Below are positions 53,767-64,000 of a stretch of 64,000 nt of DNA, piece after piece. The stretch's first letter is position 1. Each line of letters starts with the position of its first letter. The notes beneath the pieces are model-generated. The model saw only the letters and a list, made by a program, of their open reading frames with translations. It did no database searches and was not told where the DNA came from. Location: positions 124,001 to 188,000 of the forward strand of contig NZ_MNPW01000006.1 of NCBI RefSeq assembly GCF_001983175.1. The letters run 5' to 3'. This DNA comes from Pseudomonas cedrina subsp. cedrina. Lineage in GTDB: Bacteria > Pseudomonadota > Gammaproteobacteria > Pseudomonadales > Pseudomonadaceae. The position numbers and the translations under genes are program-made.

Positions 53767-55164
53767 ATGAGTACCGCAGCCCGAGTAGCCCCGACATTCC
53801 CCGACAGCATCTTTCGCGCCTATGACATTCGTGGCGTGGTGCCCAAGACGCTGACCGCCGAAACCGCCTACTGGATTGGCCGCGCCATCGGCTCCCAGAG
53901 CCTGGCCCAGGGCGAGCCCAACGTCTCGGTCGGCCGTGACGGTCGCCTTTCCGGCCCCGAGCTGGTGGAACAACTGATCCAGGGCCTGGCCGACAGCGGC
54001 TGCCATGTCAGCGACGTGGGCCTGGTGCCTACCCCGGCGCTGTACTACGCCGCCAACGTACTGGCCGGCAAATCCGGGGTGATGCTCACCGGCAGCCATA
54101 ACCCGTCGGACTACAACGGTTTCAAGATCGTCATCGCGGGCGACACCCTGGCCAATGAACAGATCCAGGCCCTGCACACGCGCCTCAAAACCAACGACCT
54201 GACCAGCGGCCAGGGCACCGTCACGAAAGTTGACATCCTGCAGCGTTACTCTGACGAAATCACCCGCGACGTCAAACTCGCGCGCCGCCTCAAGGTGGTG
54301 GTCGATTGCGGCAACGGGGCGGCCGGCGTAATCGCCCCGCAGTTGCTTGAGGCCCTGAACTGCGAAGTGATCCCCTTGTTCTGCGACGTCGACGGCAATT
54401 TCCCCAACCACCACCCGGACCCGGGCAAGCCTGAAAACCTGGTGGACCTGATCGCCAAGGTCAAGGAAACCGGGGCTGACGTCGGCCTGGCCTTCGACGG
54501 CGACGGCGACCGCGTGGGCGTGGTGACCGAGACCGGCGAGATCGTGTTCCCGGACCGCCTGCTGATGCTGTTCGCCCGTGACGTGGTGGCGCGCAATCCC
54601 AACGCCGAGATCATCTTCGACGTGAAATGCACCCGCCGCCTGACGCCTCTGATCAAGGAGTATGGCGGTCGTCCGCTGATGTGGAAGACCGGTCACTCGT
54701 TGATCAAAAAGAAAATGAAGGAAACCGGCGCCCTGTTGGCCGGCGAAATGAGCGGCCACGTGTTCTTCAAGGAGCGCTGGTTCGGCTTTGATGACGGTAT
54801 TTACAGCGCCGCGCGCCTGCTGGAGATCCTCAGCAAGGAAAAGTCGACGTGCGAGGAGCTGTTCCAGACCTTCCCGAACGATATTTCCACGCCAGAGATC
54901 AATATCCATGTGACCGAAGAGAGCAAATTCAGCATCATTGACGCACTGCACGATGCGCAATGGGGCGAAGGCGCCGAGCTGACTTCCATTGATGGTGTGC
55001 GAGTCGATTACGCCAAAGGCTGGGGCCTGGTTCGCGCGTCCAACACCACACCGGTGCTGGTCCTGCGTTTCGAGGCGGATACCGAGGCCGAGTTGCAGCG
55101 CATCAAGGACGTGTTCCACGCCCAGTTGAAACGTGTTGCCCCTGATCTCCAATTACCGTTCTGA
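53767..55164 (+). CDS. algC: AlgC phosphomannomutase/phosphoglucomutase
   Basis: Interconverts mannose 6-phosphate/1-phosphate and glucose 6-phosphate/1-phosphate for alginate, LPS, rhamnolipid and Psl precursors. Start at 53767 (MSTAARVAPTFPDSIFRAYD), giving 465 residues; an upstream ATG adds six residues. Four-domain alpha-D-phosphohexomutase with the phosphoserine in LTGSHNPSDYNGFK (about residue 110), metal-binding FDGDGDRVGVV (about residues 243-253), sugar-binding GEMSGHVFF and phosphate-binding RASNTTPVLVLRFE near the end. Confidence 0.98.
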   Translation: MSTAARVAPTFPDSIFRAYDIRGVVPKTLTAETAYWIGRAIGSQSLAQGEPNVSVGRDGRLSGPELVEQLIQGLADSGCHVSDVGLVPTPALYYAANVLAGKSGVMLTGSHNPSDYNGFKIVIAGDTLANEQIQALHTRLKTNDLTSGQGTVTKVDILQRYSDEITRDVKLARRLKVVVDCGNGAAGVIAPQLLEALNCEVIPLFCDVDGNFPNHHPDPGKPENLVDLIAKVKETGADVGLAFDGDGDRVGVVTETGEIVFPDRLLMLFARDVVARNPNAEIIFDVKCTRRLTPLIKEYGGRPLMWKTGHSLIKKKMKETGALLAGEMSGHVFFKERWFGFDDGIYSAARLLEILSKEKSTCEELFQTFPNDISTPEINIHVTEESKFSIIDALHDAQWGEGAELTSIDGVRVDYAKGWGLVRASNTTPVLVLRFEADTEAELQRIKDVFHAQLKRVAPDLQLPF

Positions 55165-55183
55165 TTTTCTACCGGAGCCCTGA

Positions 55184-56089
<906 letters not shown>

Positions 56090-56101
56090 CCGCTGCAATC
56101 G

Positions 56102-56140
56102 AAAAGCCCCGCTCAATCAGATTGAGCGGGGCTTTTTTTT
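56102..56140 (+). terminator. Rho-independent terminator of argB
   Basis: AAAAGCCCCGCTCAATCAGA followed by TTGAGCGGGGCTTTTTTTT: an 11-base stem GCCCCGCTCAA/TTGAGCGGGGC with U8. Very strong. Confidence 0.95.
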
Positions 56141-56176
56141 GCGTACGCTGATTTTTTCAGAAAAGTGGAGATCCCC

Positions 56177-56280
56177 TGTGGGAGCGGGCTTGCTCGCGAA
56201 AGCGAGTGTCAGTTAGCGCATATATCACTGAATGGAAGCCTTCGCGAGCAAGCCCGCTCCCACACAAGCCCACTCCTGCA
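56177..56280. repeat. REPIN 9 with an extra degenerate third arm
   Basis: TGTGGGAGCGGGCTTGCTCG (from 56177) and CGAGCAAGCCCGCTCCCACA (to 56264), then a decayed arm CAAGCCCACTCCTGCA (56265-56280). Lies between argB and pyrE (convergent). Confidence 0.88.
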
Positions 56281-56292
56281 AAAGTTGTTGTA

Positions 56293-56937
56293 TCAGACGC
56301 CGAATTGCTCGCGGTACGCACGCACAGCCGGCAGATGCTGCTTGAGCTGTGGATCATCTTCCAGGAACTGCAGCACCTGGTTCAGCGAGACGATGCTCAC
56401 CACCGGAATGCCGAAATCGCGCTCCACTTCCTGGATGGCCGACAACTCACCATTGCCGCGCTCCTGGCGGTTCAGGGCGATCAGCACACCGGCGGCCTTG
56501 GCACCGTCCTGGGAGGCGATGATCTGCATCACTTCGCGAATGGCGGTGCCGGCGGTGATCACGTCGTCGATGATCAGCACGTCGCCAGTGAGCGGCGCGC
56601 CCACCAGGCTGCCGCCTTCGCCATGGGCCTTGGCTTCCTTGCGGTTGAAGCACCACGGCAGGTCCTTCCCGTGGTGCTCGGCCAGGGCCACGGCAGTCGC
56701 GGCGGCCAGGGGAATGCCCTTGTAGGCCGGGCCGAACAGAACGTCGAAGGAAATACCGCTTTCAACAATGGCGGCCGCGTAGAAACGACCCAGCTGAGCC
56801 AGGGCCGAACCCGAGTTGAACAAGCCTGCATTGAAGAAGTACGGGCTGGTGCGCCCGGACTTGAGGGTGAACTCACCGAAGCGCAAAACCCCGCGATCGA
56901 TGGCGAAACGAATGAAATCGCGTTGATACGCCTGCAT
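56293..56937 (-). CDS. pyrE: orotate phosphoribosyltransferase
   Basis: Joins orotate with PRPP to give OMP in pyrimidine synthesis. The 214-residue protein starts [14 protein letters not shown] (56937; an upstream ATG adds 7 residues). Motifs: [16 protein letters not shown] (about residues 24-39), [13 protein letters not shown] (about residues 68-80) and the PRPP loop [16 protein letters not shown] (about residues 119-134). It is divergent from crc across an 82-base spacer, the typical Pseudomonas pairing. Confidence 0.98.
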   Translation of the reverse strand: MQAYQRDFIRFAIDRGVLRFGEFTLKSGRTSPYFFNAGLFNSGSALAQLGRFYAAAIVESGISFDVLFGPAYKGIPLAAATAVALAEHHGKDLPWCFNRKEAKAHGEGGSLVGAPLTGDVLIIDDVITAGTAIREVMQIIASQDGAKAAGVLIALNRQERGNGELSAIQEVERDFGIPVVSIVSLNQVLQFLEDDPQLKQHLPAVRAYREQFGV

Positions 56938-56981
56938 GAAAAAAGCCTCAGATACCACGGATTTAGCTAATTAGGTGGACG

Positions 56982-56998
56982 GCGTGTATCATACACGC
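56982..56998. promoter_or_regulatory. 17-base palindrome in the pyrE-crc divergent promoter
   Basis: GCGTGTAT-C-ATACACGC is perfectly symmetric and contains TATCAT on the plus strand and TATGAT on the minus strand, so it may hold both -10 elements or an operator shared by crc and pyrE. TTAGCT (56963-56968) sits 18 bases before the plus-strand hexamer. Confidence 0.5.
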
Positions 56999-57019
56999 AC
57001 GCGATTTTTGGGGCCATTT

Positions 57020-57799
57020 ATGCGGATCATCAGTGTGAACGTTAATGGTATTCAGGCTGCAGTCGAGCGTGGTTTGCTCAGTTGGCTGCAAGCCCAGAAT
57101 GCCGACGTCATCTGCCTGCAGGATACCCGCGCCTCCGCCTTTGAACTGGACGACCCAGCCTTCCAACTGGATGGCTACTTCCTTTATGCCTGCGATGCCG
57201 AAGTACCCGCCCAAGGTGGCGTGGCTTTGTATTCGCGGTTGCAACCCAAGGCGGTCATCAGCGGCCTCGGCTTCGAGACAGCCGACCGCTACGGGCGCTA
57301 CCTGCAAGCCGATTTCGACAAGGTCAGCATCGCGACCTTGCTGCTTCCTTCGGGGCAGAACGGCGATGAAGACTTGAACCAGAAGTTCAAGCTAATGGAC
57401 GATTTCGCCCGTTACCTGGATAAACAGCGACGCAAACGTCGCGAGTACATTTATTGTGGCTCGCTGTACGTGGCGCAACAGAAGCTGGATATCAAGAACT
57501 GGCGCGACAGCCAACAATCCCCGGGCTTCCTGGCGCCTGAACGGGCCTGGATGGACGAGATTGTCGGCAACATGGGTTATGTGGATGCCCTGCGCGAAGT
57601 CAGCCGCGAAGGCGACCAGTACAGCTGGTGGCCGGACAACGAACAGGCGGAGATGCTCAACCTGGGCTGGCGTTTCGACTACCAGTTGCTGACCCCCGGG
57701 CTGCGCCGGTTCGTTCGCAGCGCACGCCTGCCGCGCCAGCCGCGCTTCTCGCAGCACGCGCCGCTGATCGTGGACTACGACTGGACACTGACCATCTGA
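57020..57799 (+). CDS. crc: Crc catabolite repression control protein
   Basis: Works with Hfq to block translation of catabolic mRNAs carrying A-rich motifs when preferred carbon sources are present. The 259-residue protein (start ATG 57020, MRIISVNVNGIQAAVERGLL) has the exonuclease/endonuclease/phosphatase fold of ExoIII-like proteins, with CLQDTRASAF in place of the canonical catalytic Glu region and a C-terminal SQHAPLIVDYDW. Length equals that of P. aeruginosa Crc. Located divergently from pyrE, as in all Pseudomonas known to me. Confidence 0.98.
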   Translation: MRIISVNVNGIQAAVERGLLSWLQAQNADVICLQDTRASAFELDDPAFQLDGYFLYACDAEVPAQGGVALYSRLQPKAVISGLGFETADRYGRYLQADFDKVSIATLLLPSGQNGDEDLNQKFKLMDDFARYLDKQRRKRREYIYCGSLYVAQQKLDIKNWRDSQQSPGFLAPERAWMDEIVGNMGYVDALREVSREGDQYSWWPDNEQAEMLNLGWRFDYQLLTPGLRRFVRSARLPRQPRFSQHAPLIVDYDWTLTI

Positions 57800-57816
57800 G
57801 GTCTTTTTCCAGGCAC

Positions 57817-57846
57817 AAAAAAACCGACATCGCTGTCGGTTTTTTT
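57817..57846. terminator. bidirectional terminator between crc and DUF4870 gene
   Basis: ACCGACA (57823-57829), TCGC, TGTCGGT (57834-57840), flanked by A6 and T6. Placed between convergent genes and usable by both. Confidence 0.92.
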
Positions 57847-57857
57847 GTGGGTGCTCT

Positions 57858-58226
57858 TTACTTGATCACTCGCCAGGTCAAGGGATAGCGATAGGCGATT
57901 CCCTTGTTGGCCTTGATGCTGCCAATGATGGTCAGCACCACCGTGGCGATCGCCAGGGCAAACATCAGGAAAAACCCGACCACCGCAAACGCCAGCACGA
58001 TGCAAACGATCCAGGCGATGGCCACGGTGATCTGGAAATTCACCGCCTCCTTGCCCTGATCATCAATGAACGCATCCTTTTCCTTCTTCATCTGCCACAG
58101 GATCAACGGCCCTACGACGCTGCCGAAGGGAAATACAAAGCCCAGGAACGCCGCGAGATGGCACAACATCGCCCCCTGGCGCACTTCGTAGGAAGGCGTA
58201 GGCACCGGCATCTGGCTGTCATTCAT
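57858..58226 (-). CDS. DUF4870 small membrane protein
   Basis: A 122-residue membrane protein of the DUF4870 (Tic20-like) family: cytoplasmic N-terminus, a first helix (about residues 19-45 with LCHLAAFLGFVFPFGSVVGPLILW), the family signature KKEKDAFIDDQGKEAVNFQI (about residues 47-66), then two helices (about 66-85 and 88-103). Function unknown. It lies 22 bases downstream of rph on the same strand and may share its transcript. Confidence 0.93.
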   Translation of the reverse strand: MNDSQMPVPTPSYEVRQGAMLCHLAAFLGFVFPFGSVVGPLILWQMKKEKDAFIDDQGKEAVNFQITVAIAWIVCIVLAFAVVGFFLMFALAIATVVLTIIGSIKANKGIAYRYPLTWRVIK

Positions 58227-58248
58227 GGCGTTTCTCCTTGGGTGGGGC

Positions 58249-58971
58249 TCAGTCAGCCAGAGCGGCGTTCTGCAGTGCGAAGATTTCGGTCATGCCCTTC
58301 TGGGCCAGGGCGAGCATGGCGTTGAGCTCGGCCGGCTGGAACGGCGCACCTTCGGCGGTGCCCTGCACTTCGATGAAGCCGCCGGTGCTGGTCATGACCA
58401 CGTTCAGGTCGGTCTCGGCGGCAGAGTCTTCCAGATAGTCCAGGTCCAGCACGGGCTCGCCCTGGTACATGCCGACCGAGACGGCGGCGATCATTTGCTT
58501 GAGCGGGTCACCACCCTTGAGGCCGCCGCGTTTCTTGATCACCTTGAGCGCGTCAACCAGGGCCACCATGGCGCCAGTGATGGACGCGGTGCGGGTGCCG
58601 CCGTCGGCCTGGATCACGTCGCAGTCGACATACAGGGTTACGTCGCCCAGCTTGGACATGTCCAGCGCCGCGCGCAGGGAGCGGCCGATCAGGCGCTGGA
58701 TTTCCAGGGTGCGGCCGCCTTGCTTGCCACGGCTGGCTTCACGCTGGTTACGCTCGCCGGTGGCGCGCGGCAGCATGCCGTACTCGGCGGTCAGCCAACC
58801 CTGGCCCTGGCCCTTGAGGAAGCGCGGTACGCCGTTTTCGACGCTGACGGTGCAGATCACCTTGGTATCGCCAAACTCGACCAGTACAGACCCCTCGGCG
58901 TGTTTGGTGTAGTTGCGGGTGATGCGGATCGAGCGGAGCTGATCGGCAGCGCGACCACTTGGACGTTTCAT
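58249..58971 (-). CDS. rph: ribonuclease PH
   Basis: Phosphate-dependent 3'-5' exoribonuclease that trims tRNA 3' ends. The 240-residue protein has [17 protein letters not shown] at the start, the conserved [19 protein letters not shown] (about residues 79-97), [16 protein letters not shown] (about residues 106-121) and [20 protein letters not shown] (about residues 132-151) with the catalytic Asp. No truncation like that of E. coli K-12 is visible. Divergent from yicC. Confidence 0.98.
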   Translation of the reverse strand: MKRPSGRAADQLRSIRITRNYTKHAEGSVLVEFGDTKVICTVSVENGVPRFLKGQGQGWLTAEYGMLPRATGERNQREASRGKQGGRTLEIQRLIGRSLRAALDMSKLGDVTLYVDCDVIQADGGTRTASITGAMVALVDALKVIKKRGGLKGGDPLKQMIAAVSVGMYQGEPVLDLDYLEDSAAETDLNVVMTSTGGFIEVQGTAEGAPFQPAELNAMLALAQKGMTEIFALQNAALAD

Positions 58972-59070
58972 AGGGAGACACCTGTACTGAGGACGAAAAA
59001 CTGCCGAGCATTATAGAGCCGTGGACCGATTCGGGGCACTGCTAAAAAATTCGGTTACGAATGCTCCCGT

Positions 59071-59140
59071 TTGGGCGTGCTCGCCCCACTGCGCTACAAT
59101 CGCGCGCCTTCTTAACCATCAGCCCGTGATTGACGGGCTG
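59071..59140 (+). promoter_or_regulatory. yicC promoter and leader hairpin
   Basis: TTGGGC (59071-59076), 18-base spacer, TACAAT (59095-59100) form a plausible promoter; CAGCCCGT-GATTG-ACGGGCTG (59120-59140) is a stable hairpin ending 17 bases before the yicC ATG, just upstream of its ribosome site. Confidence 0.45.
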
Positions 59141-59157
59141 CAACGCGAGGTACCTCC

Positions 59158-60652
<1,495 letters not shown>

Positions 60653-60669
60653 TTGGCTCTTCCCAAAAC

Positions 60670-60708
60670 CGCTGCAAGCGCTTTACATTGGCACTTGCAG
60701 CGCTTTTG
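60670..60708 (+). terminator. candidate terminator after gmk
   Basis: CGCTGCAAG (60670-60678), 15-base loop, CTTGCAGCG (60694-60702), then CTTTTG. The U-tract is short, so read-through to rpoZ is possible. Confidence 0.6.
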
Positions 60709-60819
60709 CCAGGGCCCGCGCAAAATCAGCGCTTCCCTTAACGCTGGTGTTTTTTTAAACTGCTCAGTCCGCTCGCCCAACCGGGCAGCGCGCATCTTGC
60801 ATTCGCTCCGAGGAATACC

Positions 60820-61083
60820 ATGGCCCGCGTAACCGTTGAAGACTGCCTAGAACACGTGGATAACCGCTTTGAGCTGGTCATGCTCTCTACCAAGCGTGCC
60901 CGTCAACTGGCCACTGGCGGCAAAGAGCCCCTGGTCCAGTGGGAAAACGACAAGCCTACCGTTGTGGCCCTGCGTGAAATCGCCGAAGGCCTGATGAGCT
61001 ACGAGTTCATCGCCAACGCTGAAATCGTTGAAGACGAACCGCTGTTTGCAGCGTTCGAGGACGAGTCCAACGAGGCCGTCTAA
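60820..61083 (+). CDS. rpoZ: RNA polymerase omega subunit
   Basis: The 87-residue omega subunit promotes assembly of the beta-prime subunit and forms part of the ppGpp binding site. [20 protein letters not shown], then [20 protein letters not shown] and [15 protein letters not shown] are the family motifs; the tail is acidic. It sits 60 bases before spoT, the enzyme that makes and degrades ppGpp. Confidence 0.98.
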   Translation: MARVTVEDCLEHVDNRFELVMLSTKRARQLATGGKEPLVQWENDKPTVVALREIAEGLMSYEFIANAEIVEDEPLFAAFEDESNEAV

Positions 61084-61143
61084 GCCTATGCCTGGTCGAC
61101 GTAGCACGGCGCGGGGTCACAGCCAACGGCAGGAGTTCATCCT

Positions 61144-63249
61144 TTGCCGAGCATAGACGCCCTCGCCGATCGCTTATCGGCCTACCTCGGCCCAGACCAG
61201 GTCAACCTGGTCCGCCGAGCGTATTTCTACGCCGAACAAGCCCACGACGGCCAACGCCGCCGCAGTGGCGAGGCGTATGTCACCCATCCTCTTGCGGTGG
61301 CAAACATTCTTGCCGACATGCACATGGACCATCAGAGCCTGATGGCCGCGATGCTGCATGACGTGATCGAAGACACCGGCATCGCCAAGGAAGCGCTCAG
61401 CGCGCAATTTGGCGAAACCGTGGCCGAGCTGGTCGACGGGGTCAGCAAACTGACCCAGATGAATTTCGAGACCAAGGCCGAGGCCCAGGCGGAAAATTTC
61501 CAGAAAATGGCCATGGCCATGGCGCGCGATATTCGCGTGATCCTGGTCAAGCTCGCCGACCGGCTGCACAACATGCGTACGCTGGAAGTGCTCTCCGGCG
61601 AAAAGCGCCGGCGCATCGCCAAGGAAACCCTGGAAATCTACGCGCCCATCGCCAACCGGCTGGGCATGCACGCCATTCGTATCGAATTCGAAGACCTCGG
61701 CTTCAAGGCCATGCACCCGATGCGTTCGGCGCGCATCTACCAGGCGGTCAAGCGCGCCCGGGGCAATCGCAAGGAAATCGTCAACAAGATTGAAGAGTCG
61801 CTGAGCCATTGCCTGGCGATCGACGAGATCGAGGGCGAAGTCAGCGGCCGGCAAAAGCACATCTACGGCATCTACAAGAAGATGCGCGGCAAGCGTCGGG
61901 CCTTCAACGAAATCATGGACGTGTACGCGTTCCGGATCATCGTCGACAAGGTCGATACCTGCTACCGCGTGCTAGGCGCTGTACATAATTTGTACAAACC
62001 CTTGCCTGGGCGCTTCAAGGATTACATTGCCATTCCCAAGGCCAACGGCTATCAGTCGCTGCATACCACGCTGTTCGGTATGCATGGCGTGCCGATCGAG
62101 ATCCAGATCCGTACCCAGGAAATGGAAGAGATGGCCAACAATGGCATCGCCGCCCATTGGCTGTACAAATCCAGCGGCGACGAGCAGCCCAAGGGCACCC
62201 ATGCCCGCGCCCGCCAGTGGGTCAAGGGCGTGCTGGAAATGCAGCAACGTGCGGGTAACTCCCTCGAATTCATCGAAAGCGTAAAGATCGACCTGTTCCC
62301 CGACGAGGTCTACGTGTTCACGCCCAAGGGCCGGATCATGGAGCTGCCCAAGGGCTCCACGGCCGTCGACTTTGCCTACGCGGTGCATACCGACGTGGGC
62401 AACAGCTGCATTGCCTGTCGGATCAATCGTCGTCTCGCGCCGCTGTCCGAACCGCTGCAGAGCGGCTCCACGGTCGAGATCGTCAGCGCTCCGGGCGCGC
62501 GCCCCAACCCGGCCTGGCTCAACTTCGTGGTCACTGGCAAGGCGCGCACGCACATCCGTCACGCCCTGAAATTGCAGCGCCGCTCCGAGTCCATCAGCCT
62601 CGGCGAACGCTTGCTCAATAAAGTGCTCAATGGTTTCGACAGTGCCCTGGACAAGGTTCCCACAGAGCGCGTGCAGGCGATGCTCCACGAGTATCGCCAG
62701 GAAACCATCGAAGATCTGCTGGAAGACATCGGCCTGGGCAACCGCATGGCCTACGTGGTCGCCCGCCGCCTGTTGGGCGAAGGCGAACAGCTGCCAAGCC
62801 CGGAAGGCCCCCTGGCGATTCGCGGTACCGAGGGCTTGGTGCTGAGCTACGCCAAATGTTGCACGCCAATCCCGGGCGATCCGATTGTCGGCCACCTGTC
62901 CGCCGGCAAGGGCATGGTCGTGCACTTGGACAACTGCCGCAACATCACCGAAATCCGTCACAACCCGGAAAAATGCATCCAGCTTTCATGGGCCAAGGAT
63001 GTCACCGGCGAATTCAACGTCGAGCTGCGGGTGGAGCTCGAGCACCAGCGAGGCCTGATCGCCCTGCTCGCCAGCAGCGTCAACGCGGCCGACGGCAATA
63101 TCGAGAAAATCAGCATGGACGAGCGCGATGGTCGCATCAGCGTGGTCCAACTGGTAGTCAGTGTGCACGACCGCGTGCACCTGGCCCGTGTGATCAAGAA
63201 GCTACGCGCCTTGACCGGTGTGATCCGCATCACCCGCATGCGGGCATAG
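61144..63249 (+). CDS. spoT: SpoT bifunctional (p)ppGpp synthetase/hydrolase
   Basis: Controls the stringent-response alarmone. The 701-residue protein has an N-terminal HD hydrolase with HDVIEDTG (about residues 73-80), a RelA/SpoT synthetase domain (about 235-345, with YQSLHTTLFGMHG), a TGS domain (about 385-445: PDEVYVFTPKGRIMELPKGS), a zinc-finger/helical part (CCTPIPGDPIVGH, about 575) and a C-terminal ACT domain (about 620-700). The start codon is TTG at 61144, with AGGAG 8 bases upstream. No ATG with proper spacing exists nearby. Confidence 0.97.
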   Translation: MPSIDALADRLSAYLGPDQVNLVRRAYFYAEQAHDGQRRRSGEAYVTHPLAVANILADMHMDHQSLMAAMLHDVIEDTGIAKEALSAQFGETVAELVDGVSKLTQMNFETKAEAQAENFQKMAMAMARDIRVILVKLADRLHNMRTLEVLSGEKRRRIAKETLEIYAPIANRLGMHAIRIEFEDLGFKAMHPMRSARIYQAVKRARGNRKEIVNKIEESLSHCLAIDEIEGEVSGRQKHIYGIYKKMRGKRRAFNEIMDVYAFRIIVDKVDTCYRVLGAVHNLYKPLPGRFKDYIAIPKANGYQSLHTTLFGMHGVPIEIQIRTQEMEEMANNGIAAHWLYKSSGDEQPKGTHARARQWVKGVLEMQQRAGNSLEFIESVKIDLFPDEVYVFTPKGRIMELPKGSTAVDFAYAVHTDVGNSCIACRINRRLAPLSEPLQSGSTVEIVSAPGARPNPAWLNFVVTGKARTHIRHALKLQRRSESISLGERLLNKVLNGFDSALDKVPTERVQAMLHEYRQETIEDLLEDIGLGNRMAYVVARRLLGEGEQLPSPEGPLAIRGTEGLVLSYAKCCTPIPGDPIVGHLSAGKGMVVHLDNCRNITEIRHNPEKCIQLSWAKDVTGEFNVELRVELEHQRGLIALLASSVNAADGNIEKISMDERDGRISVVQLVVSVHDRVHLARVIKKLRALTGVIRITRMRA

Positions 63250-63288
63250 CCCTTCAAATACGTCATCACCTCTTACAAGGAGTCATAA

Positions 63289-63669
63289 ATGACCAAGACC
63301 GTTATCACCAGCGACAAAGCCCCGGCCGCCATCGGCACTTACTCCCAGGCGATCAAGGCGGGCAACACCGTCTACATGTCCGGCCAGATCCCGCTGGACC
63401 CAAAGACCATGGAACTGGTTGAAGGCTTTGAAGCACAGACCGTCCAGGTCTTCGAAAACCTCAAGTCGGTTGCCGAGGCCGCCGGCGGTTCGTTCAAAGA
63501 CATCGTCAAGCTAAACATCTTCCTCACCGACCTGAGCCACTTCGCCAAGGTCAACGAGATCATGGGCAAGTACTTCGAACAGCCGTACCCGGCCCGCGCC
63601 GCCATCGGCGTTGCTGCCCTGCCAAAGGGCGCACAGGTTGAAATGGACGCGATTCTGGTCATCGAGTAA
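63289..63669 (+). CDS. ridA: RidA, 2-iminobutanoate/2-iminopropanoate deaminase
   Basis: A 126-residue RidA protein that detoxifies enamine/imine intermediates released by PLP enzymes. It contains [20 protein letters not shown] (about residues 20-39), [20 protein letters not shown] (about residues 59-78) and the substrate-binding Arg in [20 protein letters not shown] (about residues 101-120), which marks the catalytically active RidA subgroup. It sits after spoT, as in many gamma-proteobacteria. A second, more distant family member lies in the dad locus. Confidence 0.97.
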   Translation: MTKTVITSDKAPAAIGTYSQAIKAGNTVYMSGQIPLDPKTMELVEGFEAQTVQVFENLKSVAEAAGGSFKDIVKLNIFLTDLSHFAKVNEIMGKYFEQPYPARAAIGVAALPKGAQVEMDAILVIE

Positions 63670-63676
63670 AACACCC

Positions 63677-63712
63677 GGCGCAGCCCCCCATAGGCTGCGC
63701 CGAATTCGTTTT
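63677..63712 (+). terminator. terminator after ridA
   Basis: GGCGCAGCC (63677-63685), 7-base loop, GGCTGCGCC (63693-63701), followed by GAATTCGTTTT. Confidence 0.7.
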
Positions 63713-63723
63713 AAAAGGATTTC

Positions 63724-64000
63724 ATGATGCGCAAAGCGCTTGTAGCCTCATCCATGCTCGCCCTGTTGCTCGGCGGCTGCGCCAGCAACCCTGCCGACCT
63801 GGATGTGAGCGGCACCTGGATCAACCAGGTCGCCATCGATGCGGCAGCCAAGGGCGGCCCTTTGCGCGAAGCCCTGCAGAGCTATGGCCCGAACCTCGAG
63901 TGGGAGGTCAATACCAAGGCCTCGCAGGCGCGCTACTACAACGGCTTTGAAGTAGCGGAAGGCAAGTTGCTGGGTGGAAAATCCGACGCCTGGAGCGTGG
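63724..64000 (+). CDS. putative lipoprotein, C-terminus cut by window edge
   Basis: The visible 92 residues begin MMRKALVASSMLALLLGGCA, a signal peptide with a lipobox LGGCAS (modified Cys at residue 19). The mature part SNPADLDVSGTWINQVAID is hydrophilic and shows no familiar domain. The position after ridA matches the PAO1 hypothetical lipoprotein PA5340. ATG at 63727 is an alternative start. Confidence 0.85.
   Translation, partial: MMRKALVASSMLALLLGGCASNPADLDVSGTWINQVAIDAAAKGGPLREALQSYGPNLEWEVNTKASQARYYNGFEVAEGKLLGGKSDAWSV

Noticed and set aside
60653..60819. tRNA or small RNA gene between gmk and rpoZ
   Set aside because: No cloverleaf can be formed; the only structure is the candidate gmk terminator hairpin.

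Overview
The window is a continuous piece of a Pseudomonas chromosome, most likely from the P. fluorescens group. The evidence is the high GC content, the order of housekeeping genes (hemY-hemX-hemD-hemC-algR / argH / cyaA-rnk-cyaY / lppL-lysA-dapF-xerC / glnK-amtB / rep-xpt / dad locus / rpmBG / coaBC-dut-algC-argB / pyrE-crc / rph-gmk-rpoZ-spoT), which is the order I know from P. aeruginosa PAO1 (about PA5256 to PA5340), and many REP/REPIN palindromes of the GTGGGAGC(G/T)GGCTTGC type typical of P. fluorescens. I see no prophage, transposase, CRISPR array, rRNA or tRNA gene.

Layout. 1-6000: a truncated DsbB-type gene, the haem operon hemCDXY and the regulator algR, all on the minus strand. 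6000-12100: argH, a glutathione transferase, two small conserved proteins and class I adenylate cyclase cyaA. 12100-21000: rnk, a DUF1289 protein, cyaY, the plus-strand lppL-lysA-dapF-DUF484-xerC-HAD operon, the RNA polymerase-binding regulator SutA, a YjbQ-family protein and the glnK-amtB ammonium module. 21400-30000: ubiK, a comM/yifB-type AAA+ gene, a Cache-domain chemoreceptor, a LysR regulator divergent from a MATE pump, and a GGDEF/EAL phosphodiesterase. 30100-36100: rep helicase, xpt, a CoA-transferase/hydrolase, cytochrome c5 and the polyamine repressor pauR. 36200-48400: the D-/L-alanine catabolic locus (dadX, ridA, dadA, lrp/dadR) together with amine and amino-acid catabolic genes (FAD oxidase, aldehyde dehydrogenase, MocR regulator, cupin), a phospholipase D lipoprotein and an MFS carrier. 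48500-64000: ribosomal proteins L33/L28, a peptide-binding protein, radC, coaBC, dut, algC, argB, pyrE, crc, rph, yicC, gmk, rpoZ, spoT, a RidA protein and a truncated lipoprotein.

How it works together. Several global regulators lie side by side: cAMP synthesis (cyaA), AlgR, PII/AmtB nitrogen sensing, SutA, ProE-like c-di-GMP turnover, Crc catabolite repression and SpoT (p)ppGpp. Around them are haem, arginine, lysine and pyrimidine biosynthesis and the alginate/LPS sugar enzyme AlgC.

The most noteworthy points are local deviations from the expected plan. The histidine kinase gene algZ/fimS, which lies directly upstream of algR in P. aeruginosa, is missing, and the AlgR receiver has lost its conserved switch threonine. 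A CRP/Vfr-like site lies upstream of algR. The Shine-Dalgarno of the chemoreceptor sits inside a perfect inverted repeat. One REPIN appears to be inserted inside another. Candidate operators lie upstream of dadA, pauR and crc/pyrE. I found no clearly new multi-gene system; the window is mostly core genome.
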